From positions 201,339,959-201,403,958 of the forward strand of contig CP136062.1 of assembly GCA_032622095.1 (NCBI GenBank): a DNA stretch of 64,000 nt, written 5' to 3'. A program made the position numbers and the translations under genes. Origin of the DNA: Siphonodentalium dalli. Its lineage: Eukaryota; Mollusca; Scaphopoda; Gadilida; Siphonodentaliidae. The notes below the pieces were generated by a model. That model was given only the letters and a program-made list of their open reading frames with translations. It was not told where the DNA came from and searched no databases. Each line of letters starts with the position of its first letter. The first letter of the stretch is position 1. Positions 29,901 through 43,800 of this stretch are shown here, piece after piece.

Positions 29901-32900
29901 CTCGTTCCCATATGATTCACAATTGTTCATAGTATCCCTGACCATTCTGTTAGAGGAAATATACTTTTATTTGCTTTAAAGCCACTGCCTACAACCATAT
30001 ATTATCATTAATTTGGATCCTGCATGGGCTCCATGCCAATTTTAAAGTCGGATCCGGATTTCAGGGATGGATGTTGTTCTTAAATTCTGCCTATTATCAA
30101 GTATACTCACCGGTCGCAGGAACAAGTTGTCGTTCTTGAAGTATAAGTTACGCTCAAGGGGAGTATACACTTGGAATTCTTCGTTCTACAAATAAACGAA
30201 AACCCGGGACACAGATGTAATAAGAGCAGCCATTATTAAATATTTTTAAATATATATATTCTTGAGTGTTTATAATGATATATAATGGCTTTTCTTCGAA
30301 TCTTTCGGAAATATCTCTAAAATGACCAATTATGAAAATTAATGGTACTTTCCTTAAAAGCATCATTTTGCCCCACGATGCAGTATCATTATTTTGCTAA
30401 ATCCGCAGGACCCACCAACTTCATAGCAAATTAGCACGCAGGACCGCTTGACCATGCAGTCGATCTGTTACAATATAGATCGCAGGATCTGACGAATAAA
30501 TACAGTAGTAGACTCGTAGATATATAGGAAAATCGATTGGAAGCTTACAGGGATGTTGTGACATGGGGCGGGTGTTCTCCTATTGTGGTAAGTATTTTCA
30601 ACAATTGGAAATTTCACGCCTGACACAACATATTTTTCTGGTTAACAGTTTTTGACTCGAATGATCATCACCAGTTGGAAATTGTCCAACCCTGATGGGG
30701 CCAACAGTTTGGAAGTTTGATATATTAGAAGATCGAGGCCCCCAACAAATACAATCTAGACACGTTCCTGATTTGAAGGTTTCACATGTACAGCATCATC
30801 TGCTAGGAAATATGTATTCATGGTTCTATAAGTAGGTCCTTTTTTTTAATCACGATTGCCTAATTACACAGTTACAGGAAAATATTTTACACAGATTCTT
30901 TGTTGACCGGAAAGACATTTTGAAGTGATATCATTTACAGCACCGAAGAGAAAATGGAACATTTTTCCCGCAACCAGTTATGTTTTGGATGGACACCGCT
31001 GACAAGGGTCGTGACTAGATGGCATCTGTTTGTGGAGTGTTCAAAAGTTCCAACTGCATGCCTTTGAACTATACCCAAATACCCAGGTTCGGGGAATTCC
31101 ACAAATCAAACCAAACCCTTGGGTTTGTAATATTCAACCTGGTACATCTAGTTATGTTGTTTGAAATTTCAATGAAAGTAGGAAAATATTCGACTTTTTG
31201 TAAAAATAAATAAAAAATTAATAAGATAAACCCGCACATGTCGCTTTCGTCCTGTCCTTGTCCCTGACGACATTTCGAACGTTCTGATCGGTATAATCAA
31301 ATCGACCTGATTTGTTTCGACAGTTTATGATTTGTTAATACTATCCAACAAACTTTAACATTGTACATACTAAGAGGACGGAGGCATGGTCACCCTCTCA
31401 AAATGTTCAACGGTTGGAAATATCATGCATGTAAAAACATCGGTTGAAACTCTCATACCGAAATTGCTCTGATAGTTTGATTTGACAACCAATATACATA
31501 GTGTTAAATTAAATGTTTTAGGCCAAATTTCGGTTTTGAGTGAAAGCGAAATGGCCATAATTTTGAAAATGTTCATCCATGCATAAGGGAGATATAGGTT
31601 GGAATTTTCCACCATTTGAAAATCTTGATGTATACGTATAGCAGTTGGAAATTCCAACTCATAGGGGAATAGGAGGGTTGCATTTCGAAAATTCTACTTC
31701 GGACATTCCCAGCGGACACATTCTAGCCACGACATGACAATCGGAAGATCATTGTGTATTGTGTACACAATATGTTCTTCCTCCTCTCCACCTTTTGTAA
31801 TACTTTAAATTTCTCGATATCATGCTATTTTGATCAGCGAATAATGCATTATTATAAGGCTTGGGTAAACATGATTCTGACATAACCGTGACCGACTGAT
31901 GTTATATATATCGACGACACAATTATTACAAGAATCTTGTAAATGGGTGTTTGAATAACATAGAAACCGCGGGAGAGGGTGATGACGTTTATGGGTTTTT
32001 TGGAGAACACATGTGTGCATGTATGAGATTCCTGAAATGTTTGTTTAATCCTACTGACCTTTCCGCCATACATAGAAATCACAGTTTTCCAATCGTCACC
32101 TAACCGACTCCGCCCGGTAAATGTGTCTCGGAATATAATGGATCGAAACCGAGCTGACAGTTGTATCGTCGTGTCCGGAACTGAAAGTATACATGCACTA
32201 CATGTATCCAGGGCAACAAAAGAGAATGCTGAGAATCTAGTCATGCTACCTACCGCCGTATAATATGTTGACAACGGAGTTGGTATGGAACCTGCACCTG
32301 TGCAAATGGCCAAATACACTGAAACTGCATGGTGATCATGAACATCCAAGATGGCTGCTGGCGGCCAAGTGTTTCATAGAAATTCGGAAATATTACATAG
32401 CTCCCATATAAGAAGAATAGGAGGCTCGTTGGATCCACTTCTAAAAATAGAATCTTTGGGTCTAAAATTGGTTGTACTAAAATATTCCCAAAACTTCCAA
32501 AATATCAAAACCCAAAAAAAAATTCAAAACTTCCAAAATTAATTTTTTCCAAAAAATTTCAAAAACCCAAAACTTCCAAAAAAAATTTCAAAATCCCCAA
32601 ATTTCAAAAAAAGAAAAAATTTCAAAACCCCCCAAAATTATTTCTCTTAAAAAAAAGTTTAAATAAAAATTTTATAACGAGTTTTCGGTTTCTGATAATA
32701 TCGATATTAAAATGTCGAATGTTAAATTATTTGCGTGTAATATCTTTCGTTATTTTTTTTGTTCAACCAATGTTTCAATGTATTTATTAATCGATGTTTA
32801 GAAATAGCTTTATTGGACATTGTGACCATCGGTATGAATGCATACATTCCAGTGTTTATCGGACGCAGTTCATACATATATAATTGTCATACCTGAAAAT

Positions 32901-34668
32901 AGACACCATTACTCTTACATAAATAATAAAGAGCGTTTATTCTTTACACTCTCTATCCCAGATGAAGTTATTGAGTATATGACAGACATGTATTACCGTG
33001 AATTATTGGAAGTATTGAGATGTACTATCTTGAATCACGAGCGGACAACCCCCCAGAATGAATTGTCATATTCGATGGAACATATTATGTACACGTAATC
33101 ACACACGACATTGTGGGTAACAATGTGTCTTTCACACCTTGCTTTACCAAATGAATTCTATTATATTCCCGTTCACAGTTATATGCTATTCAGAAAACAT
33201 ATCGTGTTAATGTCTGAGCAGAATTAGTTGTTTAACGGGTTAGTATCAATTAAGGTTGATAAACTGTGTCATTGTTAGCATTAACACGATAATTAGTTAT
33301 CCAAAACATGCATACATAATACATCCAGGTCGTGAGACACTCAATTATAGAAATTGCTTCGGTGTCATTGTTATAACAACATTACGTAATAACCACTTAT
33401 CACTCCATTCACACTTACGATCATTTTGTATACCAAAACTCCAGTTAGCACCGATGATGTAACATTATATCACTGCTATTGTATCAATTGATAGGTTCAG
33501 ACAAGTTCGATGTTTAGAAAATAGATAATGTGCAGGTGTTCACTTGACAAGAGATTTTGTACACTCAATCACAGACCAAGGAGAAGTACTGTGTAGACAG
33601 GTCTTGTCGGTAAGAGAGTCAGACGAGAAGTGAAGACTCGGCTATTAAAACATAGTAATGCGATAGCGAACATCAAACGAGTCTGCGCACGCATATCTGT
33701 CAAAGGATACAATGGCAGTCATTGGTCAATTTATCCCCGGTGTCAGCTCAGTACAATAGCAGTCATTGGTCAATTTATCCCCGGTGTCAGCTCAGTACAC
33801 AATCGGCACGAAGCCGGAGGTCATAATTACTCTTACGAATGAAGAGCGTTGAACATATACGAAATTATTACACGAATGAACTGAAATTTATATTTCACAT
33901 CTTACCAACAACAGATACAGACATAGTCATAGTGTTATACTATCTTACATGTACCCATGCTATGACATCATTCGAAGGGGCAATACACTCAAGGAGTTAA
34001 AGTGACACGAAACAAGGGACGTGATGTAATATTGGTGTTTGAATCTTAAAGGAACACAAGACACTCTAAAGGGACACTCATTATGAATGAATGTTAACAA
34101 TACAAGCGCACGAATGAAGAGCGTTGAACATATACGAAATTACTACACGGCGGCGGCGGCGGCATTGCAGTATTTTACTGCGGGGTCCGCCGGCGGCGGA
34201 CCCCGGCGGCGGCGAGAGCTTTCCGATGAATGGCAACAAGCCATATTTCCGACTAACTCCTGAAAAGTTACCTATAATTCTGCTGTGGTTAAGCAGTCCA
34301 TTATTTAGTGCATAACTGTATCATCATGTCAGTCACCAGGTTACACATATCTATATAATAGAGTGTTCATATTGAAATCACTCATAATTGCATTGACATT
34401 TGGATAGGTAGGTTGTATTGTAGCTAATGTGATAAATTTGTATCCAGTACAAACAACACTAAGAGACGTTGTGAACGACAGCCTGAACTAGTTAACTAGT
34501 CCACCACGTTTCCCTTGTTTCTGTTCTATATAAATATAGGTGCATAGAAGAACGCTCGATTTCACTGATTATATAGGAAAATGAAGTATCAATGTGAAGA
34601 GTGTTTAAGTGTCTATGCTTGGCAAGATAGTTTGAAGCGTCATATCAAAGTTAAACACACACCTTCAG

Positions 34669-34702
<34 letters not shown>

Positions 34703-37700
34703 GTATCATCAGCCGCAACAACAACAACACCAACAACAACAACAACAACAACAGTATCATCAGCCACATCAGCCACAACAACAACAACAACAACAACATT
34801 ATCATCAGCCACAACAACAACAACAACAACACCAACAACAACAACAACAACACCACCACCAACAACAACAACAACAACAACCACAACAACAACAGCCACC
34901 AAGCGACATAACATCCTGCTTTGATGATCCAATGGCCAATGTCCATGAAGATTTTATTTTCAAGCATCCATTCACGGCATGTGTAAGTGGACCGACATCT
35001 TGTGGTAAGACATACTTCGTGAAAACCTTACTACAAAAGTCTGCCTCAAAAATATCACCCGCACCTGACAGAATAATATGGTTTTATAAATATTGGCAGC
35101 CCCTATATGACGAATTAAAGTATACCGTCACCCCTCAGGTCAACTTTATACGAGGAATACCAGCAAACTTGGATTCTCTTATCAACCCCCGGTATAAAAA
35201 TCTAGTTATACTCGATGACTTGATGCAAACTTCATCAAAAGACCAGAGAGTTAATGATTTGCATTCCGAAGGAAGTCACCATTTGAACTTATCTTTGATA
35301 AGTTTGAACCAGAATTTCTACTACAACAAAGATCCAACGCAACGACGAAATTGTCAATATTTGGTATTGTTCAATAACCCAATCGACAAGGGATTAATTT
35401 CAACATTATCAAGACAGATGTATCCTGAATGTCCTCAGCGTATGGTTCGAGAGTTTTCGGAAGCGACGAGTGAACCGTACGGTTACCTACTGGTGGATTT
35501 AAAAGCCGCAACACCGGACACATTACGTCTGCGACAGAATGTACTAAAAGAGGACACGAACCAACATAGGGGTGAATGGAATGGCATGAAATATAATCTC
35601 CAAAAAGACAGAGAACACCCAGATGAACAGAATGGGATGAAAAAACATACAAAAGACACTGAGACCCAGGGTCAACAGAATGCGATGAAATACGATGACA
35701 GAGAACTCCCCGGTCAACAGAAGGGCATAACATATAATTATATTGTGCCCCAGGGTCAACATAATGACTATACTAACGACATACGGCCACCTGGTGAGCT
35801 CGATGAAATTAATAAGAAGAACCATCAAAACAGAGACATTCGAGAAGACATGTCGTACCCTTGTAATGAATGCGGGCTTTTGTTCGCAGATCATTATGAT
35901 GTTCAGAGACACGTAAAAAACTGGTGTCAAGAAAATAAGTTAAAACGAAAATTAACTGAGGACCCGGATGAACACGGAGTTATGTCCGAGACAAAAACAA
36001 CTCTCTTCGGAGAAGATACAGATGAAGATGAACGGGGAACGCTATCAGATTCAAAAGATGGTAATGTCGTCGGTAGTAGAACGGTATTCGGTCTTAAGAA
36101 AGCTGCGCGATGTGTCAACGAGATGGACACATTCAAAAGTATGATGAAACGCGTCACCAATGATGTGAAAGAAGAAGAGAGCATTTCGGGAGATGAGAGC
36201 ATGTCGGGAAAAGAGGATACCATCGACACAGAGTTTGCTCTGTTTCGCAAAAGTTATAGACGATTAATAGAATACCAGTATCGATTGAAAACATCACCCA
36301 TACATAACACGATCATGAAGAAAATGGTCAAACTGACCAAACGCGGATATAATAATGAATGGGCTGCAGATGAAGCGATGAGAAAATTCAAGAAACTCTT
36401 AGAAGTAAATCTAAAGGTCGAAGATTCAGACAATGATTAAATTTCAATAAACTTCATCAACATGTTATTCTCGTCTTCGTTATATATCTATAAGTGGGGA
36501 GGGGGGTTTGTATAGCGAGAATGCTCCTTTAATATTCACACACCAATATTACATAACGTCCCTTACCTCGTGTCACTTTAACATTCCACACACCGTGTGT
36601 GCATTATCCCCCTTTAAGTATGTCATAGCATGGGTACATGTAAGATAATATAACACTATGACTATGTCTGTATCTGTTGTTGGTAAGATGTGAAATATAA
36701 ATTTCAGTTCATTCGTGTAGTAATTTCGTATATGTTCAACGCTCTTCATTCGTGCGCTTGTATTGTTAACATTCATTCATAATGAGTGTCCCTTTAGAGT
36801 GTCTTGTGTTCCTTTAAGATTCAAACACCAATATTACATCACGTCCCTTGTTTCGTGTCACTTTAACTCCTTGAGTGTATTGCCCCTTCGAATGATGTCA
36901 TAGCATGGGTACATGTAAGATAGTATAACACTATGACTATGTCTGTATCTGTTGTTGGTAAGATGTGAAATATAAATTTCAGTTCATTCGTGTAATAATT
37001 TCGTATATGTTCAACGCTCTTCATTCGTAAGAGTAATTATGACCTCCGGCTTCGTGCCGATTGTGTACTGAGCTGACACCGGGGATAAATTGACCAATGA
37101 CTGCTATTGTACTGAGCTGACACCGGGGATAAATTGACCAATGACTGCCATTGTATCCTTTGACAGATATGCGTGCGCAGACTCGTTTGATGTTCGCTAT
37201 CGCATTACTATGTTTTAATAGCCGAGTCTTCACTTCTCGTCTGACTCTCTTACCGACAAGACCTGTCTACACAGTACTTCTCCTTGGTCTGTGATTGAGT
37301 GTACAAAATCTCTTGTCAAGTGAACACCTGCACATTATCTATTTTCTAAACATCGAACTTGTCTGAACCTATCAATTGATACAATAGCAGTGATATAATG
37401 TTACATCATCGGTGCTAACTGGAGTTTTGGTATACAAAATGATCGTAAGTGTGAATGGAGTGATAAGTGGTTATAACGTAATGTTGTTATAACAATGACA
37501 CCGAAGCAATTTCTATAATTGAGTGTCTCACGACCTGGATGTATTATGTATGCATGTTTTGGATAACTAATTATCGTGTTAATGCTAACAATGACACAGT
37601 TTATCAACCTTAATTGATACTAACCCGTTAAACAACTAATTCTGCTCAGACATTAACACGATATGTTTTCTGAATAGCATATAACTGTGAACGGGAATAT

Positions 37701-40700
37701 AATAGAATTCATTTGGTAAAGCAAGGTGTGAAAGACACATTGTTACCCACAATGTCGTGTGTGATTACGTGTACATAATATGTTCCATCGAATATGACAA
37801 TTCATTCTGGGGGGTTGTCCGCTCGTGATTCAAGATAGTACATCTCAATACTTCCAATAATTCACGGTAATACATGTCTGTCATATACTCAATAACTTCA
37901 TCTGGGATAGAGAGTGTAAAGAATAAACGCTCTTTATTATTTATGTAAGAGTAATGGTGTCTATTTTCAGGTATGACAATTATATATGTATGAACTGCGT
38001 CCGATAAACACTGGAATGTATGCATTCATACCGATGGTCACAATGTCCAATAAAGCTATTTCTAAACATCGATTAATAAATACATTGAAACATTGTTCGA
38101 ACAAAAAAAATAACGAAAGATATTACACGCAAATAATTTAACATTCGACATTTTAATATCGAGATTATCAGAAACCGAAAACTCGTTATAAATTTTTTAT
38201 TTAAACTTTTTTTTAAGAGAAATAATTTTGGGGGGTTTTGAAATTTTTTCTTTTTTTGAAATTTGGGGATTTTGAAATTTTTTTTGGAAGTTTTGGGTTT
38301 TTGAAATTTTTTGGAAAAAATAAATTTTGGAAGTTTTGAATTTTTTTTTGGGTTTTGATATTTTGGAAGTTTTGGGAATATTTTAGTACAACCAATTTTA
38401 GACCCAAAGATTCTATTTTTAGAAGTGGATCCAACGAGCCTCCTATTCTTCTCATATAGAGGTCACCCCGAAGGTCCATGCGTAGGTTGGTGACAATTGG
38501 ACGAGGGATGTGGTCTGCATATGTTTAGTGTGTGTCGAAGGATTTTTTCATTCAAAGAGTAAAATCAAAGATGGCTGCCGGTGGCCATGTTTTTCATTGA
38601 AAATCGTTTAAACATGTCTGTAAATAAAACATTCAAAACATTTCTGCAACAAATGTGGGTTGTAGGGTGAGCCGATGGATTCAAATGTGAAATCAAAGAT
38701 GGCTGCTGGCGGCCATGTTTTAACGAATTTTGGAAACATTATTTGGCTCCCATCTAGATCTATAGATGTCAATCTGAACATCCATATGAAGTTTGGTGGC
38801 GATGAGGATAAGGGATGTGGCCTGTATAGGGTGTGCCGATGGAAATTGTTGACGGATGTACAGACGGACGCACGGACGCCAACCCATGGCAATGAAAGTG
38901 TATAAATTCTACTAGTATAGTAGGAAGAGTAACGTTGATCCCTCCCTTATTTGTATAGAAATGAAAATTATGAAATTACCGTTGTTTCTCATTCATACGG
39001 CACGGATTCGCTGACCGGTGCGAATATTTAACTGTGAATGGCTTGAGGCATATAGACATACTGTAGTTTAAGTCTAATAACACCAAACAACTAATTCCCA
39101 CAGCTGCTGCGGGTCGTATGGTTCTGCCCAAGAACCAAACAACCCTACCCTAAAGAACACAATGAGTCCAGATAGTTTTCAACATGTAATTCTGAGCTAC
39201 ATTTATGGTAAGCGGAAAATATCTTCAGGATTTTTGTTACTAATTATGTGTCAAATCGGACTGAATATATAGATTGTGTGGACGGCAAATGAGAACTCGG
39301 TAATCAGTTTGTTTTTTCTTATAGAGAAAGCGATTAATTTTATGGGCAGGGCAGAACAACATGGATGTCCGGAACAGATTAATCGGTCTACGCGTCGACC
39401 TACCAGCGATCCATTGCCCCTCGTCGAGAACCTTGTATCTTGAGTCCCGGTAAGACAGGACCTTGTAGTTTAGTTTATCCCCGGCCCTGAGATTGGTGTT
39501 CAGAGTCCCGCCATAGTTGTAGATTTCTGAAAGTGACGGAATTTAACACTTAGTCACTCATAGCTGCAATGGGGGAACAATACGTAATATATTGTATATA
39601 ATATTATATCAGCACCAAAAGTAAGTCCCCTCTGATATTTATGAGAATATTTGAAAATAACTTGTTTCGATTAAGTGTATGTCTATAACGCGCGTAGTAA
39701 ATTTGTCTGAAAACTGTCCGGTTATAACGCATATATTTTCTGGAAAAGTTACCGACACCGATTAAGTTCATCGACGTATAACCTTAGTGGCTAATTAAAG
39801 GTACGGTTGGCCTTGGCGGTGGGTATCCTGTGAAAATATTTCTACCGCCACAAACAGAAAGAACATCAAAATGTAGACAGACTTTGTCCGTATACAAATA
39901 AGAAATATCGCATAAACAGTATGTTATTGTCAAATGTTTGACCATTGTTATGTAAACAAAAGCATAAAAAGTAACTTTTCTGGTGTTTGTTTATATTATG
40001 ATAGTAAACATAAAGAGCGTTCTTTGTTGGTGAATTCCGGATATGGAACTAATAAAGAGCGTAGCAGTAGCATTGTGCAGTCTTCTGTAACACAATCAGG
40101 CTCTTGCTTAGGTAAAATATAGTAAATCTTTATGATAACATGCTGTTTATGCGATGGTCATGGTATATATGAACGAAACTGTATGCGTTTTAATGTTTTT
40201 CTGTTTACGGTGATTGGAACAAATATGAATATTTTCGACAACTAAGGCCTCACGTGCCTTTAAGCGGCAACCAATCGTATTACAGTATTTTGAGACTTGA
40301 CAGCTTGTGACTAGATTATTATATCTTCGGAAATAAGAGTCATAATAGAAATTATGCATGTTTGATTAAATAAGAGCAAACTTGTCTATACTAATAACAT
40401 ACAGAGAGTTTTAGTCATAAATCATCGACTCAAGACTTTTCATTTGAAATACTGACTATGATATTAGGGAACAATGAATAATTTCGTCAACATGGCCAAG
40501 TCGTGAGTCATACCAACGACATTAGCTTACCTACCTGGATGCAAGACGAATGTCTGTATCGTGTTGAATGTGATTTGGTTGTTAACGCTATAAAGGAAAA
40601 TGGTTGGTTCCTCTCTTGCTGAAATCAGAAAATGATCCTCGTTAATTGGAATGGGGAAATAGGCAGGCGGTATTCCAGTCTGTTCTCCCGATTTTCTCCC

Positions 40701-40806
40701 GATATCATGCTGCGGTATGGACTAATTATAGAAAGTACGTCTGGCTGTTTGGCGTTCACGTCCATGGTGATGTGGAGCAGGATCTCTATTCTTAGACAAC
40801 GCTAAT

Positions 40807-40846
<40 letters not shown>

Positions 40847-43800
40847 GTTATACTTAGTAATGCTTCTGTATTGTGTCATATTCCAGATATCAAAATACAC
40901 GCGAAATGTACCACTGTTAAACTATGTATATGCATGCGCTAAAACAAATCAACCTCTTAAGGGTCAGACGCACGTTTTGCCAAAATTTCCTGGTATTAAA
41001 AAAGGACTTTCTCAAAATCTACCAGGAATTTCTTTGTGAAATTTGGTACAAGCGATTATTATGACACAATATTTAAGAACCATCGACCCATTGGATATCA
41101 TATTCTCATTTACTTCACTTTTATGGAATGAAAAATCACTGTTTTCCGGTACCAATAACTTCTGTAAAATAGATTTTTTCAAAAGTGCAGTTCTTATATC
41201 TGAAGATCATGAGAGGTGACTTAATTTTTCTTGATTCGTGAAAACATGGCTCATCATACGAGATTTATTATCTGGCATAAAATGTTGTATCCGCAGCGAC
41301 GGAACATATTCCGACTGGTTCTCCTTGTCCCATGGATAAATATTATCACCTCTGTGGTACAAAATATATGCAGAAGATCTCCTCCATATTATTCAAAAAT
41401 CAAAATTGGGCCTTCGCATCCACTCACTGAATTGTTCATCTCCCACCCAAGCCGATGATATGATGCTTCTCTCTCTATCCCGCCCAGGTCTTATTGGCTT
41501 ATATGAATTATGCATTGAATTCAGTAATAAATGGCGCTTCAGTTATAATTCATCGAAAACCGTCATAATGGGTTTTCAATGAATCAAAACAAAAGGCCGA
41601 TAAATGTGCAAGATCATGGCCATTTGGATCATCCTTTCTCGGAGAAGTTGACTCCTATACTCACCTGGGAATTCTGCTTTCCAAATCCTATTTCAATAAC
41701 AAATTTGTCGATGCCATATGCACAAAATTAAGGGGGGCATATTTCGGCCTCTCCGATGTTGGCCTATACCCTGGTTGTATCTCTCTTCAAAGTTCATACA
41801 AACTTTACAGAACAATAGTCATCCCTTCAGGGTTGTATGACAGTGAACTTATCTGGAACCTAAACACAACTCAAATAGATAAGCTTGAGAAGGCCCACAG
41901 AGTTTGCATCAAGCATATCCAAGGTTTTCCGACGAGGACCCGAACAGTTATTGCACAAGGCTGTCTAGGCTGTTCCTCGCTAGAATCGTGGATCGATCGT
42001 CGGAAACTCTCAATGCTTGGCGCTTTCTGTGGGCCAAATCACGAGTTGGCATCAAAACAGTTATTCCTACTATACGACGTTTGTATGATTTCATATCTGG
42101 TCTGTCAACGGATGAAACATCTTTTATACATGACATATGGCGCATTCTATGCAAATATAATATGGAACATCACCTTATTGAATATGCTAATTCCAATGAA
42201 TTTCCATCGCCCGTGGTGTGGAAACGCTTGGTAAGGACAGCGGTAAAGGAGTTAGATGAACTTGACTGGTATAATCGTATCTCCGGCGACTCCTCTTTAA
42301 CAGCATTCCGTACCATTCACCCCACGCTACGAACGATCGGTATATGGAAACTATGCTCACAATTTCCGGAGGAAGAAATTTGTATTCCTCTTGATCGGTC
42401 GCATAATCGCACATACAGCTTTCGGACAAAATGATACATGCAAACATTGTTTAGCGACCTACTCATGTGTAGTACAACATACCTTGTTAGATTGCCCGTC
42501 ATTGCTACATATTCGGAATGACATGTGGTACCACATCATTGACAATTATGGCATTGACTGTTTCCTCTACCGAGATCAAATACCCCGTTTGCAGCTACTG
42601 TCTGCCCTTCTGGGATCGCCACCTAGAGATCTCGCTCTACTCTCAGATAACCACTCTAATCTGTCTCGCTTGCTCGTTGGGACATCTGCATTTATGTGGA
42701 AACGGTTTCATTTTGACAATGGTTAACTAAAGTGATCAGCACTCTTTCGGAGTAGAATAGCGTTAATTTTCTATTAATTCATTTACTGTTATATATTTGG
42801 TAAATTAACTCTGTCACATGCAGCATTGGCCAATTCAGTACCATGCATCCTTCCGCCAAATATGTATATATTTCAAATTACCCATATTTCCTACATGTAT
42901 ACACTGTTTACAGTTTACGTACTATACACTTCACATAGCCTCACTAAGCTCACTTCAACGGACATCCATGAATCTTAGTATTCTCCCGGATGCATGATCA
43001 CACAAACCATACCCATGTGTATTCTCCCGGATGCATGATAACACAAGCCACACCCATGTGTAATTGTATGTGTGTATACATATGTAGGCGTAAGAATATA
43101 TATATATATATATATATATACATGTGTATAGGTGTATACATATGCATGTGTGTGTGTATATATATATATATATCTATTATATATTTTGGAAGATCTGTGT
43201 GTGTGTGTGTGTGTGTGTGCGCGATGAACTCGAAAACGACCGAGCCGATTTCGATGAAACTTGGTATGTGGTGGTATTTTCGACCGGGAATGGGCATAGG
43301 CATATTAATTTTCAGATCCGAGCTCAACTTTTCACGTGCCGAGGTCAAATATGTTTTTACGCTGTGTTAAGCCCCGGTTCCACATCCCCGATTTTCCACC
43401 CCGAATGTTCCCGAATGACTCCCGAATCATAATTTTGCAAAAATCGTGGAGTAAGTTCGGGACGAGTCGGTACAGTGAATTTTTACCCCCGAACATGATC
43501 GGGGATATCGGTGCTATCGGGGTCGATTCGGGACGATTCTGGGCCCGCTCCCGACAGTTTTGAAATGTTCAAAACTATCGGGAACCAAGCCGAATCGCTC
43601 CCGATTTGTCAATCATCGGGCGAAATTCGGGAGCAATTCGGCACCTATTCGGGAGTAGTCGGCAGTATTCGGCAATATTCGGGTGGATATTCTGGAGTAG
43701 TCGGCAGTATTCGGTAGCTTATTCCCGAATTCGCGATGTGTGGCTGCTTTTATACTGATATCCGGTGTATCTGCAACATTCGGCCTCGATTCGGGACGTT

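Larger units (their letters stand above)
32411..38452 (+). mobile_element. Single-gene Polinton/Maverick-like element, 6,042 bp
   Basis: Complete unit. The TIRs are 32411-34148 and 36715-38452 (1,738 bases each, collinear with no net indel and only a few substitutions noticed), and the termini read AGAAGAATAGG / CCTATTCTTCT. The CATATA duplication abuts both ends. The unique centre (34149-36714) holds one long gene, a zinc-finger plus A32-like ATPase fusion. Known Polintons share the 6-bp duplication, AG...CT ends, TIRs and an FtsK/HerA-type ATPase, but also carry integrase, protein-primed polymerase, protease and capsid genes, none of which is visible here. It is inserted in intron 3 of the GH16 gene with its gene antisense to the host. 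It is either a non-autonomous derivative or a distinct lineage. Confidence 0.88.

Noticed and set aside
34651-34967. Minus-strand Val/Leu-rich frames opposite the poly-Gln tract
   Set aside because: They are mirror readings of CAA repeats within the ATPase gene and have no independent support.
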